The notes: a model not told the origin generated them from the sequence alone. A DNA stretch of 64,000 nucleotides from an uncultured Prevotellaceae bacterium (GCA_902762325.1 CACWNV010000008.1:62001-126000), one strand, 5' to 3'. Counted from the first letter of the stretch, positions 27,287 to 36,781 are shown. Translations and numbers: made by a program.

Positions 27287-30028
27287 TTATTGTTTCTTCT
27301 TTAATTCAGCAATAGATTGCTTGAGAGCAGCAATCTTTTCCTCAGAATCACTTTGCTTCTTACGTTCCATTGCCACCACTGCTTCAGGCGCATTGGCAAC
27401 AAACCGCTCGTTGGAAAGCTTCTTCATGACACCTGCCAGGAATCCTTCCAAGTGCTTCAACTGTGCTTCCTGTTTCTCTATCTCTGCCGAGATGTCGATG
27501 AGGTCTCCCAGAGGAACGGCAAATTCATCGGTTCCAACCATGAAGGCTGATGCGTCAGCACTCTTCTCGCTGGTGACAGTGATGGCTTTCAGGTTCGCCA
27601 TCTTGATGATCACGTCATTGTAGTCAGCATAGTTGTTATTGTCGATGGCGAGCAGTTCAAGCTTTTCTTTCGGAGCGATATTCTTCTGGCTGCGTACCAT
27701 ACGAACACCACTGATGACCTGTTTGATCTTCTCAATATCTGCAACAAGTATCTTGTCGTCTTCAGACAGCGGGGCAATCTCCAGTTTCTCGCGCATGATA
27801 GAGTCACCTTCTTTCCGTTCATAGAGAGCCTGCCAGAGTTCCTCGGTGATGAATGGCATGAATGGATGCAGCATCTTCAGCAGTGCATCGAAGAACTGTA
27901 ATGTAGCCTCGTAGGTCTCGCGGTCGATGGCTTGTGCTTCACCATTGATATAGGCGGGCTTGATCATCTCCAGATACCAGCTTGAGAACTCGTCCCAGAA
28001 GAGTTTGTAGACAACCATCAATGCCTCAGAAATACGATACTTACTAAACAGGTCGTCCAATTCGGCATTTGCTTCTTTCAGTTTGGCGGCAAACCAGCGG
28101 GTAGCGATGGTGTTGGCAGGCTTGCTGTCATCCACTTTCCAGCCCTTAACCAGTCTGAACGCATTCCATATCTTATTGTTGAAGTTTCGTCCCTGTTCGC
28201 AGAGTGCCTCGTCGAAGAGGATATCATTGCCGGCAGGAGCTGAAAGCATCATGCCCATGCGAACACCGTCGGCACCAAACTTCTCGATAAGTTCGATGGG
28301 GTCGGGGCTGTTTCCCAGCGACTTCGACATCTTGCGTCCCAGCTTGTCGCGCACGATACCTGTGAAGTAGACGTTCTTGAAGGGGTATTTGCCCATGTAT
28401 TCCTCACCAGCCATAATCATACGAGCCACCCAGAAGAAGATGATGTCGGGAGCAGTCACAAGGTCGCTAGTGGGGTAGTAGTAGTTGATCTCCTCATTGC
28501 CGGGATTGTTGATGCCGTCAAAGAGGGAGATAGGCCACAACCATGAAGAGAACCAAGTGTCGAGTGCATCCTCATCCTGTCTGAGGTCGGAGAGTTGGAG
28601 GTTATTGTTCCCGCTCTTTTTGCGTGCGAGTTCGAGAGCTTTCTCTGCAGTCTCGGCAACAACGAAGTTATCCGAATTATCAGAATATTCAGAGTTGTCA
28701 GAATTGACAGAAGAATAGTAATAAGCCGGGATGCGATGGCCCCACCACAACTGGCGTGAGATGCACCAGTCCTGAATGTTTTCCAGCCAGTTCTTATAGG
28801 TGTTCTTGTACTTTTCAGGATAGAACTTCATCTCTCCGTTCATCACGGGCGGCAGGGCGATGTCTGCGAAGTGCTTCATCTTGAGGAACCACTGCAGTGA
28901 GAGGCGTGGCTCAATGGCTGTATCGGGATTGCGCTCTGAATAGCCCACCTTGTTCACGTAGTCTTCCACCTTCTCCATCAGACCTGCTTCTTTGAGGTCT
29001 ATGGAAATCTTCTTACGGCAGTCCATGCGATCCATCCCCACATAGATGGGCGACTGTTCAGAGATGGTGCCGTCTGGATTGAAGATATCGATGGTCTCCA
29101 GGTTGTGAGTTTTGCCCAGCATGTAGTCGTTGGTGTCGTGGGCAGGTGTAACCTTCAGACAGCCTGTACCGAACTCGATATCAACGTAGCGGTCTTCGAT
29201 AACGGGGATGACACGGTTCACCAGCGGTACGATGACTTTCCGTCCCTTCAGCCACTGGTTCTTGGGGTCTTTGGGGTTGATACACATTGCCGTATCACCC
29301 ATGATGGTCTCAGGACGTGTGGTAGCAACAACGGCATAGTAGCCCTTTTCATCCTTGTGGATGATGTTACCGGCTTTCTCCAGCTCTTCAATATTCTCCA
29401 AATTGTCCAGTTCAGCCACGTAATACTTCAGATGGAACAGATGACTTTGCTCCTCCTTGTAGATGACCTCCTCTGTCGACAATGCCGTCAGTGCCTTGGG
29501 ATCCCAGTTCACCATTCGCATGCCACGATAGATAAGTCCCTTGTTGTAGAGGTCGACGAAGACTTTGATGACACTCTTGCTTCGTTTCTCGTCCATGGTG
29601 AATGCTGTGCGGTCCCAGTCGCAGCTGGCACCCAGACGACGAAGCTGTTTGAGGATAATGCCTCCATGTTCGTGCGTCCAGTCCCAAGCGTGCTTCAGGA
29701 ACTCTTCGCGGGTAAGGTCGTGTTTCTTGATACCCTGTTCGGCAAGTTTCTTGACGACCTTAGCCTCTGTTGCGATTGAAGCATGATCGGTACCAGGTAC
29801 CCAGCAGGCATTCTTACCTTCCATACGTGCACGGCGCACAAGGATGTCCTGAATGGTATTGTTCAGCATGTGTCCCATGTGGAGAACACCTGTGACATTG
29901 GGAGGCGGGATGACGATGGTGTAAGGTTCTCTGCCATCGGGTTTACTACTGAAGAGTTTGTGATTCAACCAGTATTCGTACCATTTAGATTCCACTGCAT
30001 GTGGATCATACTTCGTTGCTAATTCCAT
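27287..30028 (-). CDS. valS: Valyl-tRNA synthetase
   Basis: 913 residues. Class I aminoacyl-tRNA synthetase: [16 protein letters not shown] (HIGH motif), the editing CP1 domain ([20 protein letters not shown]-type [14 protein letters not shown]), [14 protein letters not shown] (KMSKS), anticodon-binding domain and a C-terminal coiled coil (about 840-913). It charges tRNA-Val and edits Thr. Oddity: a low-complexity insert of Ser/Asn/Asp ([17 protein letters not shown], near 28670-28715) sits between GHRIPAYYY and [13 protein letters not shown], where other ValS have only a few residues. The promoter is at 30073. Confidence 0.96.
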   Translation of the reverse strand: MELATKYDPHAVESKWYEYWLNHKLFSSKPDGREPYTIVIPPPNVTGVLHMGHMLNNTIQDILVRRARMEGKNACWVPGTDHASIATEAKVVKKLAEQGIKKHDLTREEFLKHAWDWTHEHGGIILKQLRRLGASCDWDRTAFTMDEKRSKSVIKVFVDLYNKGLIYRGMRMVNWDPKALTALSTEEVIYKEEQSHLFHLKYYVAELDNLENIEELEKAGNIIHKDEKGYYAVVATTRPETIMGDTAMCINPKDPKNQWLKGRKVIVPLVNRVIPVIEDRYVDIEFGTGCLKVTPAHDTNDYMLGKTHNLETIDIFNPDGTISEQSPIYVGMDRMDCRKKISIDLKEAGLMEKVEDYVNKVGYSERNPDTAIEPRLSLQWFLKMKHFADIALPPVMNGEMKFYPEKYKNTYKNWLENIQDWCISRQLWWGHRIPAYYYSSVNSDNSEYSDNSDNFVVAETAEKALELARKKSGNNNLQLSDLRQDEDALDTWFSSWLWPISLFDGINNPGNEEINYYYPTSDLVTAPDIIFFWVARMIMAGEEYMGKYPFKNVYFTGIVRDKLGRKMSKSLGNSPDPIELIEKFGADGVRMGMMLSAPAGNDILFDEALCEQGRNFNNKIWNAFRLVKGWKVDDSKPANTIATRWFAAKLKEANAELDDLFSKYRISEALMVVYKLFWDEFSSWYLEMIKPAYINGEAQAIDRETYEATLQFFDALLKMLHPFMPFITEELWQALYERKEGDSIMREKLEIAPLSEDDKILVADIEKIKQVISGVRMVRSQKNIAPKEKLELLAIDNNNYADYNDVIIKMANLKAITVTSEKSADASAFMVGTDEFAVPLGDLIDISAEIEKQEAQLKHLEGFLAGVMKKLSNERFVANAPEAVVAMERKKQSDSEEKIAALKQSIAELKKKQ

Positions 30029-30072
30029 CTTTTATATTGAACTGTTTTAGTTTTGTCGAATAAATAATTGTG

Positions 30073-30080
30073 CAAAATTA
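30073..30080 (-). promoter_or_regulatory. Promoter -7 element for valS
   Basis: TAATTTTG on the minus strand, 44 nt before the ATG at 30028. Confidence 0.5.
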
Positions 30081-30123
30081 CGAAAATTTACTGTAAGTAA
30101 CGAATGATTTGGGAACATTAACG

Positions 30124-31032
30124 CTAAATCGGGTTGAATAAGCGCTTTAAATCTCCTGCAAAGATTGATGTGAAATGCCTTGCTCCCTCGTCCCACAGAT
30201 GTGAATTGTCCTTGAAATATTCGGGATGGTCGAGGTAGAGACCTCGGGTATGATAGTCGAGGAAAGGGATGTCATGCTCTTTCGCCAGTGACTTCAGCAC
30301 ATCGTAGTGCGACACATCCACGGTGGTGTATTTGGGTGAAGCGGTAAACACCAGTCTGATGTCGTGTTGCTTGCATAGGTTGATGAAACGATGAATATAG
30401 ACCAGCTTCATGCTGTCGGTAGCCGTGACGCATTCCTCTTTACTCGCTTCCTGGGGGAATTGGTTGGGCTTGGGCAACGGAATGTACCCCTTTTCTTCGT
30501 TCTTCTGCCGATTGATGACCAGTCCGATGATATTCGAGGCAGCCTTGGCATTGTATCTGTACAGGTGAGACACTTCATACCGCCAGTATTTACCGGCAAG
30601 CTTGTAGATGGAATCGGCTTCTTCGCTATTCCCGAAGAGAGGAGCAAAGAAACTGATGACCCCGAAGACATCTTCCTGTGGACAATAGTCGGTGGGCATC
30701 ACCTCCAGACAGATCAGCTTTGGCGTGTGCCTTGCGAGGATGTGCTGCAGGACGATGTAGTGTGAGTAGATGTTATTGGAACCGCCGATGCCGGCATTAT
30801 AGACACTCGCTCCTAATGAGTCTTCGATGATGGAGGGAAGATAATGATGATGACAGCGTGAAGCGCCCATGAGAATGATGTCCTCATCCACCTCCTTCTG
30901 CAGGTATCTGAGCTTTGGAGCTAACACATCGTTAGAGTGCTGGCATACCCAGTTCATGACAATACCGCCGACTCGGTCGGTGATAAAGAGACCTATGAGG
31001 ATGAAAGCAATGGAACAGATGAGTTTCTTCAT
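30124..31032 (-). CDS. SGNH-hydrolase-like exported protein, partner of MBOAT
   Basis: 302 residues. An N-terminal hydrophobic anchor/signal (MKKLICSIAFILIGLFITDRVGG) is followed by an SGNH-like fold: block I ILMGASRCHHHYLP (Ser in GAS), YNAGIGGSNNIYSHY and a late D-x-x-H pair in FKDNSHLWDEGARHF. Proteins of this layout sit next to MBOAT acyltransferases in DltB/DltD- and AlgI/AlgJ-type systems and help move an acyl group onto an extracytoplasmic glycan. The gene starts 13 nt after the MBOAT stop, which supports that pairing. The acceptor glycan is unknown. There is no clear terminator before valS. Confidence 0.75.
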   Translation of the reverse strand: MKKLICSIAFILIGLFITDRVGGIVMNWVCQHSNDVLAPKLRYLQKEVDEDIILMGASRCHHHYLPSIIEDSLGASVYNAGIGGSNNIYSHYIVLQHILARHTPKLICLEVMPTDYCPQEDVFGVISFFAPLFGNSEEADSIYKLAGKYWRYEVSHLYRYNAKAASNIIGLVINRQKNEEKGYIPLPKPNQFPQEASKEECVTATDSMKLVYIHRFINLCKQHDIRLVFTASPKYTTVDVSHYDVLKSLAKEHDIPFLDYHTRGLYLDHPEYFKDNSHLWDEGARHFTSIFAGDLKRLFNPI

Positions 31033-31045
31033 TCTCGTTTATCGT

Positions 31046-32464
31046 TTAGAATTGGAAATAGATGAACTGATCGCCGCCCAGCACACCGAAGAGGAGGATA
31101 TAGGCAATCATGACAAAGATATATACATGGCGCACGATCCATGAGGATGAGTCGGCAATGCGAATGCCGGTTCCCCATTCGTCAGCCGTTTCTTTCAGCA
31201 GAAGGATTCCCAAGGCGAGGAAAGCAAGGGTGAGGTCGGTGAACATGGCGAAACTGATGTCGGGCATACTGATTCTTGTGAAGATGCCGGTCATCACGGT
31301 TACGGCATCCTCCAGGTTGTTCGCGCGGAACAGTATCCATGCAAGACAGACGAGAACGAATGTCACAGCCCAGTGCCCCAGTCGTTGCACACCGGCATAT
31401 TTCTTCCTTCCGATGCCCATAGCCTTTTCTATGCAGAGCAGGAGCCCGTGCAAGGTGCCCCAGCAAAGGAATGTCCAGTTCGCTCCATGCCAGATACCGC
31501 TGACGATGAACGTCACCATGAGATTGAAATACTGGCGGCTTTTCTTCACTCGGTTGCCTCCTAAGGGGATGTACACATAGTCTTTGAACCAGGTGGAGAG
31601 GGATATGTGCCAGCGATGCCAGAACTCACCGATGGAACAGGCAAAGTAGGGACGATGGAAGTTTTCCATCAGCCGGAACCCCATCACCCGTGCCACACCG
31701 ATGGCGATAAGCGAGTAGCCGGCAAAGTCACCGTATATCTGGAAAGGAAAGAGCAGGGAGGCGAGCAGATAGGAACCTCCGTTGTGCATGTCCACATTGT
31801 TGAAGATGCTGTCCACGTATGTCCCGCAACGGTCGGCTAACACCAGCTTCATGAAATAGCCCCATACCATCATCCGGACACCAGCCATCAGCGTCTCATA
31901 GTCGAACCGATGTTGTTCCTTGAATTGGGGAAGCAGGTTGTTCGACCGTTCAATAGGACCCGCAACGAGCTGTGGGAAAAACGACACGAACAAGGCGTAT
32001 GTGGCGAAGTCATGTTCCGCTTTTGTCGTACCACGATAGACATCAATGGAATAACCCAGCGCCTGGAAGGTGTAGAACGAGATGCCGACGGGTAGCAACA
32101 GCTTGAACTCGGGAATGTCGATGCCCAGTCCACATGCCTGAAGAGCCGTTTCTATGTTTGACGACAGGAAATTAAAGTACTTGAAGAGGAACAGGATGGA
32201 CAGGTTGAGTACAAGACTGCTCACCAGACAGATCTTCTTCCTTCGTTTGTCAGGAAAGTGGGAGATGCCGATGGCTGCTGTCCAGGTGACAATCGTACTG
32301 GTCAGCAGCAACAATGCGTATGCAGGCTCCCAGTTCATGTAGAAATAGTAACTTGCTATCAGCAGAAACAAGTTCTTTATCCGTATGCTGTTTGCCGGAA
32401 TCAAAAAGAAAACCAGGCATACCACAGGGAAGAATAGAAGGAAGGCGATTGAGTTGAACAGCAT
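31046..32464 (-). CDS. MBOAT-family O-acyltransferase (AlgI/DltB-like)
   Basis: 472 residues, about 11-12 membrane helices. It contains the AlgI-type core SIGEFWHRWHISLSTWFKDYVYIPLGGNRV and the invariant His in IVSGIWHGANWTFLCWG, and starts MLFNSIAFLLFFPVVCLVFF as usual for this family. MBOAT proteins of this type pass acetyl or other acyl groups across the inner membrane for modification of cell-surface polysaccharide. It lies between a LolA-like gene (37-nt gap) and the SGNH-like gene (13-nt gap), which I read as one operon from the promoter at 33162. Confidence 0.9.
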   Translation of the reverse strand: MLFNSIAFLLFFPVVCLVFFLIPANSIRIKNLFLLIASYYFYMNWEPAYALLLLTSTIVTWTAAIGISHFPDKRRKKICLVSSLVLNLSILFLFKYFNFLSSNIETALQACGLGIDIPEFKLLLPVGISFYTFQALGYSIDVYRGTTKAEHDFATYALFVSFFPQLVAGPIERSNNLLPQFKEQHRFDYETLMAGVRMMVWGYFMKLVLADRCGTYVDSIFNNVDMHNGGSYLLASLLFPFQIYGDFAGYSLIAIGVARVMGFRLMENFHRPYFACSIGEFWHRWHISLSTWFKDYVYIPLGGNRVKKSRQYFNLMVTFIVSGIWHGANWTFLCWGTLHGLLLCIEKAMGIGRKKYAGVQRLGHWAVTFVLVCLAWILFRANNLEDAVTVMTGIFTRISMPDISFAMFTDLTLAFLALGILLLKETADEWGTGIRIADSSSWIVRHVYIFVMIAYILLFGVLGGDQFIYFQF

Positions 32465-32501
32465 GACTCCTGTCAGTTTATGTCGTTGTCAGCAGAAATG
32501 C

Positions 32502-33125
32502 TCACGTCTCGTTGCGTTTATCGATAAACTTATACGTGGAATACTCTTTCCACGGGAAGGTAAACAGCTTCTCGTCGATGCCTCCGCTCTTGAAGTTACT
32601 GATCTTGATTGTCGTCGAGAAGATGCCAAGACGGATGCGCAGACTCAGCGGATAACGGGTCTGCTTGTCAATCAGCGCACGAATCTCTGAGATACCCTTT
32701 GCGCCTTTTTTCGCTTTGAGCGTTATCAGAAATCCGTCTTTACTGTCGGCAATGCTGTAATGATAGTTTTCCGGATGAAACTTGAACTTGGTGGCATACT
32801 TGTCCCTTTTTTCAGAGTTTGCACCATAGATGGTCACGGTCTTCTTCTTCCTCTCAAGCCGGTAATACTCTTTCCCGTCGTTCCACGCCACATATTTCTC
32901 ATCGGTGAACTTGCTCTTGGTACCCTTGTACCAGATTGTACCGTTCGTCTTGAATATGCCGATGATGTTGACTGAATAACTCAGAGTCGACCCTTGCGGA
33001 CCGAATACCATCTGATAGGTTTTGTCAAAGATGCTTCGTGCCTGCTTCTCGTTGGGACTCAGATCATCAGATAGTAATGTGAGAGGGAATACAAATGTCA
33101 GTAATAGTGTGATTATCTGTCTCAT
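32502..33125 (-). CDS. LolA-like periplasmic protein
   Basis: 207 residues. Signal peptide MRQIITLLLTFVFPLTLLSDD, then a LolA/LolB-like half-barrel pattern: FDKTYQMVFGPQGSTLSYSVNIIGIFKTNGTIWYKGTK and KYVAWNDGKEYYRLERKKKTVTIYG are strands of a lipid-binding sheet, and the C-terminal half is also strand-rich (FLITLKAKKGAKG, YPLSLRIRLGIFSTTIKISNF). Such proteins bind lipid or lipoprotein acyl chains in the periplasm. As the first gene of an operon with MBOAT and SGNH-like proteins it may carry or shield a lipid-linked intermediate; that is inference. It is too short to be mistaken for an enzyme with a clear active site. Confidence 0.7.
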   Translation of the reverse strand: MRQIITLLLTFVFPLTLLSDDLSPNEKQARSIFDKTYQMVFGPQGSTLSYSVNIIGIFKTNGTIWYKGTKSKFTDEKYVAWNDGKEYYRLERKKKTVTIYGANSEKRDKYATKFKFHPENYHYSIADSKDGFLITLKAKKGAKGISEIRALIDKQTRYPLSLRIRLGIFSTTIKISNFKSGGIDEKLFTFPWKEYSTYKFIDKRNET

Positions 33126-33161
33126 CCTGTTATTTCTACAATACTAATTTGTTTCGGGGTG

Positions 33162-33192
33162 CAAAGGTATGAAATTAATTTATTTCTGACAA
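33162..33192 (-). promoter_or_regulatory. Promoter for the LolA-like/MBOAT/SGNH operon
   Basis: On the minus strand TACCTTTG (33162-33169) lies 20 nt downstream of TTG (33190-33192), a good fit to the Bacteroidetes spacing, and 37 nt before the ATG at 33125. Confidence 0.65.
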
Positions 33193-33430
33193 GTTTGTCT
33201 ATAACAAAATGCTTCTTAGGTGTTTATTATATTATTTGTTTCTATTACCTTTACCGTTGAAACATATTGTTTCCGCCTCGTAAACGTATCGTTTAGGTAG
33301 TCTGAATGTATCATTTACGAGGCGTAAACAGCACATTCTCGGAATCCCTCCTGTTTGTGCTTTCTTCTGTCACATCTGTCACAGACCAGCAAAGTACATG
33401 AGTTCAACCACAAAAATGCGATTTTTTTAA
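33187..33430 (+). repeat. Diverged, truncated copy C of the 400-bp repeat element
   Basis: Same orientation as copy A. The left edge TGACAAGTTTGTCTATAAC resembles the element end TTGACAAAAGTTTGTCGA. A four-unit 22-nt module array follows (33259-33346), then CATCTGTCACAGACC and CACAAAAATGCGATTTTTTTAA, which match the order and wording of copies A and B after their arrays. The right end (GGTCAAAATTCGAATA) is missing. Confidence 0.55.
33259..33346 (+). repeat. Array of four 22-nt palindromic modules (copy C)
   Basis: Units start at 33259, 33281, 33303 and 33325, 22 nt apart. The first three fold as GAAAC-N5-GTTTC, TAAAC-N5-GTTTA and TGAAT-N5-ATTTA; the fourth is degenerate. Linkers of units 1 and 3 (CGCCTCG, CGAGGCG) are themselves complementary, giving GCCTCGTAAA/TTTACGAGGC. 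Confidence 0.7.
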
Positions 33431-33461
33431 TAAAAAGAACTCCTTTTTACAGGAATATTTC

Positions 33462-33469
33462 TATCTTTG
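33462..33469 (+). promoter_or_regulatory. Promoter -7 element upstream of the lyase-like gene
   Basis: TATCTTTG, 130 nt before the ATG at 33600. The helicase-tail remnant would lie in the 5' untranslated region. Confidence 0.5.
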
Positions 33470-33477
33470 TAAGGGTT

Positions 33478-33549
33478 AAACAGATCTATACCGCTATGAC
33501 CAGGGCTAAGAAGAAACTCCACATGGTGGATGATTTCTATATCAAATAA
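33478..33549 (+). pseudogene. Remnant of a helicase C-terminus (motif VI)
   Basis: Reads KQIYTAMTRAKKKLHMVDD followed by FYIK and a stop. The stretch YTAMTRAKKKL is motif VI of SF1 (UvrD/RecD-like) helicases and lies, as expected, just before a C-terminus. Nothing else of a helicase is visible upstream, where the repeat copy C begins instead. It is probably the last 70 bp of a gene that was deleted or replaced. Confidence 0.5.
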
Positions 33550-33599
33550 CCTGCTTGTTAATATTTTACTTTTATAAACCGCACTAACTAAAGACTGAA

Positions 33600-36407
33600 A
33601 TGAGAAGAATACTGATGACCGCTGTCGTGCTCCTGTCGCTGACGGGCAGACTGAATGCCATGCCGGGGGAACCGGGGACAGCAATGACCGCAGACGTGGA
33701 ATTGGGCTATGATACCGAACGAGGGTTCCGTCATCCGGGCGGGCTGCACACTCAGGCTGACTTCGACCGTGTCAAAAAGCAGCTTGCCAACGGTAACCGG
33801 AAGGTGACGGAAGCCTATAACATCCTGAAGAATGCTGCCTACGCACAACCGACCGTGCAGACCAGTCCTGTGGAGACCATCGTGCGCGGAGGCAGCGGAG
33901 AGAACTATATCAATGCTGCCCGTGGTGCCACGATGGCGTATCAGAATGCCCTGCGATGGAAGATAGAGGGCAATGAGAGCTGTGCGAAGGCTGCCGTGCG
34001 CATCCTCATGTCGTGGGCGAACGTGACGAAGAATATCAGCGGAACCTCTGACCAGTGCCTCGCCGTGGGACTCTATGGCTATCAGTTTGCCCAGGCTGCC
34101 GAGCTGATGCGCGACTATGAGGGGTGGGCGAGAAGCGACTTCGAACGGTTCAAGTGGTGGATGCTCAACCTGTGGTATCCCAAGGCCATCGGCTTCCTGC
34201 GCAATCGCAACGGTACGTGGGAGAATTCCGGCAAGTGGTGGCAGGCTCCGGGGCACTACTGGAGCAACTGGGGACTGTGTAACGTGATGTGCGTCATCAG
34301 TATCGGCATCCTGTGCGATGATGTGTTCATCTATAATCAGGGGATGTCTTACTACAAATACGACCAGGTGGGGACTTTTAAGAACCCACGGACGGATAAT
34401 CCCATCAAGAACGACGGACTGACGGAGTACCTTGGGAATCTCGTGGTGACGACGGTTGACTCTGAACTGGAGACGGGTGCCTACGGACAACTGGGACAGA
34501 TGAACGAGAGCGGCAGGGATACGGGACACTCGGCGATGGCACTCGGGCTTGCCGTTGATGTCGCTAAGGTGGGCTGGAATCAGGGTGACGACCTCTTTTC
34601 CTATATGAATCACCGGCTGGCAGCTGGCATTGAATATGTGGCAGCACAGACTCAGAGCGTGCCCAACCTGCCCTGGACCAATTATCATTATGGCAGTAGC
34701 GGCTATTATTATACTGACTCGCGGGCGTGGCTGATGACGGAACCGGCGCTCGGAGCACAGATGCGTCCCTACTGGGGGACGGTCATCGGCATCTATGAGA
34801 GTGTGAAAGGAGTGACCATGCCGTTCTCTGAGCAGTCGTACAACCAGATGGGCATCGACGGAGGAGGACAAGGATCGACCAGTGGAGGCTATGACCATCT
34901 GGGCTATAGCGTACTGATGAACACATACGAGGAACAGTTGGCTACGCCGGAGAAAGTGCCGACGGAGCTGTCGCCGAAGATAGAGTATGGTGGAACACTG
35001 ACCGCGAACCTGATTCCCAGCCTTTCCCTTGAGCGGCAGCTCGGCAATGTGGACGGGAATATGACGCTTCATGGCGAACTGGGGGGACTTGTGAACACCT
35101 ATCAGACGAACAATAAGACCTGTGTACCATACGGGATGATCGTGAAACTGATGCCTCAGCTGCCTGACGGTGAGGAGGATACAGGACTCTGGAGCTGGAA
35201 CACCGGGGAGAAAGAGCGGGACATCACGGTCGTCGCGGATAAGAGCTACGTCTATCGAGTGACCTATACGAACAAGAACGGAGTGCAGAGCGAACAGGCG
35301 TTTACGATTGCCGTCGAAGGTGACTGCAACCCTTCCACGGTGCAGGGAACAATAACCTATAATGGGGAAAACATCGAAGACACTGAGGTTGAAGTGTTCT
35401 ATGGCGATAAGGTGACGCTCAACCTGAAGGATAATGGCGGCTATGGCACCTACGAATGGGAGACCGGACAGAAGACGGCATCTGTGACCGTCGGCCCGAT
35501 TAAAGAGGAACAGTTCATCAGGGGAACCTTCTTCAATCAGGGGGGCGCACGGACGAGCTATGTCTTTCATATCAAAGTAAAGTACATCCGGCAGGACATC
35601 AGTATCAACGGTGCCACCACGGAATATGCAGAGCCCGTCATGGTGGACGAAGGCGACAAGGTGGTCATCGGTCCTTACGTACCTGCCAGCTATCCATACG
35701 CCTCCTACAGATGGAATACTGGTGAGACGACGCGCCAGCTGACCTTTGAGAAGATGGACACGACGGGCGTCTTCACCGTCGATTACTCTTTGAATGGCGA
35801 GACGGGCAGCTATGTCTATGAGGTGATAACACGTGCAGCGACAAGTCCTTATCATATCGCTCCGGGTGTCTATCAGATTCGTCACCGCGCCACAGATACC
35901 TATCTGTATTTCCCGGGCAGTGGGAAGCGGCTTAGTTCCTTGGCACAAGACCAAGTGGGGGGAGTCGATTCACTGGTGTGGCGTATCACTGAGTGCAATG
36001 ACGAAGGGCGGTTTCAGTTGCAGACAATGACCGACGGTTCGTTCATCACCTCTACCTACAGAGCAGCAGACACAGCTCCCGACACCCCTCCTTTTCGTGT
36101 TGACAAGGCAGCAGGTGCACAGTTGTATGCCCTGTTGGCATCGAATGGCTATTATCTGAAGATTGGGGCGAGTGGCAACATCATGAATGACGGGAAGACC
36201 ATCAACGCCTATCCCTTCGACATCATTCCCTACGACGGAACGCTGGGCATCGGAAGGGAACAGACTGGCAAGGAAGCGGGGACAATGAAAGAGGAATACT
36301 TCACGCTGACAGGCATCAGAACCGTCATGCCTCGTCATGGTGTCTATGTCGTCAGACGTACAATGACAGACGGAAGCATCCGTACCCGCGTCATCACCAT
36401 CCGCTGA
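33600..36407 (+). CDS. Secreted alginate-lyase-like polysaccharide lyase with Ig-like and ricin-like domains
   Basis: 935 residues. A signal peptide (MRRILMTAVVLLSLTGRLNA) precedes an (alpha/alpha)-toroid alginate-lyase-like domain (about 45-440). Marks include FRHPGGLHTQADFDRVKKQL, WKIEGNESCAKAAVRILMSW, NRNGTWENSGKWWQAPGHYW and QMNESGRDTGHSAMALGLAVD, with Asn/Arg/His residues of the kind used for lyase catalysis. Family PL38 (glucuronan/alginate-type) is my best guess. Three Ig-like repeats follow with a recurring W-x-T-G motif (WSWNTGEKERDIT, YEWETGQKTASVT, YRWNTGETTRQLT), then a ricin-like domain (GVYQIRHRATDTYLYF) and a C-terminal tail (YFTLTGIRTVMPRHGVYVV). It probably attacks an acidic polysaccharide outside the cell. 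Transcribed alone; the long antisense open frame is a codon-usage shadow. Confidence 0.75.
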   Translation: MRRILMTAVVLLSLTGRLNAMPGEPGTAMTADVELGYDTERGFRHPGGLHTQADFDRVKKQLANGNRKVTEAYNILKNAAYAQPTVQTSPVETIVRGGSGENYINAARGATMAYQNALRWKIEGNESCAKAAVRILMSWANVTKNISGTSDQCLAVGLYGYQFAQAAELMRDYEGWARSDFERFKWWMLNLWYPKAIGFLRNRNGTWENSGKWWQAPGHYWSNWGLCNVMCVISIGILCDDVFIYNQGMSYYKYDQVGTFKNPRTDNPIKNDGLTEYLGNLVVTTVDSELETGAYGQLGQMNESGRDTGHSAMALGLAVDVAKVGWNQGDDLFSYMNHRLAAGIEYVAAQTQSVPNLPWTNYHYGSSGYYYTDSRAWLMTEPALGAQMRPYWGTVIGIYESVKGVTMPFSEQSYNQMGIDGGGQGSTSGGYDHLGYSVLMNTYEEQLATPEKVPTELSPKIEYGGTLTANLIPSLSLERQLGNVDGNMTLHGELGGLVNTYQTNNKTCVPYGMIVKLMPQLPDGEEDTGLWSWNTGEKERDITVVADKSYVYRVTYTNKNGVQSEQAFTIAVEGDCNPSTVQGTITYNGENIEDTEVEVFYGDKVTLNLKDNGGYGTYEWETGQKTASVTVGPIKEEQFIRGTFFNQGGARTSYVFHIKVKYIRQDISINGATTEYAEPVMVDEGDKVVIGPYVPASYPYASYRWNTGETTRQLTFEKMDTTGVFTVDYSLNGETGSYVYEVITRAATSPYHIAPGVYQIRHRATDTYLYFPGSGKRLSSLAQDQVGGVDSLVWRITECNDEGRFQLQTMTDGSFITSTYRAADTAPDTPPFRVDKAAGAQLYALLASNGYYLKIGASGNIMNDGKTINAYPFDIIPYDGTLGIGREQTGKEAGTMKEEYFTLTGIRTVMPRHGVYVVRRTMTDGSIRTRVITIR

Positions 36408-36527
36408 ACTGAAGCATTCTGCATTCATTACCGTATCATCCCTGAAGGGGAAGTAAGAGTATAGCAAGTCGGTGGAGCGCAGTGAAATTCCTGTAAGTTA
36501 GGTGAGAGTGGGTCTGCCTGTGTTCTG

Positions 36528-36544
36528 GTGCACTTTCAGTGCAC
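36528..36544. repeat. Short perfect hairpin after the lyase-like gene
   Basis: GTGCACT-TTC-AGTGCAC, 7-bp stem with a 3-nt loop, 121 nt downstream of the stop at 36407. There is no U run, so it is not a typical terminator. It opens a hairpin-rich tract extending to 37085. Confidence 0.6.
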
Positions 36545-36622
36545 TATGGATTAAATCCAATATCGTTCCCCAAGAATAACAGAGGTAAGGTCCATGATAA
36601 TAATGTATAAAAGGATTTGTAT

Positions 36623-36781
36623 TGCAATGGATGAAATGCCGTTAGGTGTTTGAATTTGTGTTGTGTTGCCCCGGAAGTAATGCCGTTAGGTGTTTAATTT
36701 ATGTGTTGTGGCGCAATGGAAGAAATGCCATAGGTGTTTATTTTATGTGTTGTGGCGCAATGGAAAAAATGCCATAGGCAT
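36623..36781 (+). repeat. Four degenerate 44-nt tandem repeats
   Basis: Units start near 36623, 36667, 36712 and 36755 (spacing 44, 45, 43). Each carries GCAATGGAAGAAATGCC-like sequence, then TTAGGTGTTT and TTATGTGTTGTGGC. The last unit ends in the hairpin AATGCC-ATA-GGCATT (36767-36781). No open frame of note. Confidence 0.7.

Noticed and set aside
33588-35954. 788-codon open frame antisense to the lyase-like gene
   Set aside because: It lies fully inside 33600-36407 on the other strand, has no signal, domain or promoter, and its His/Arg/Ile-rich composition is typical of an antisense shadow.
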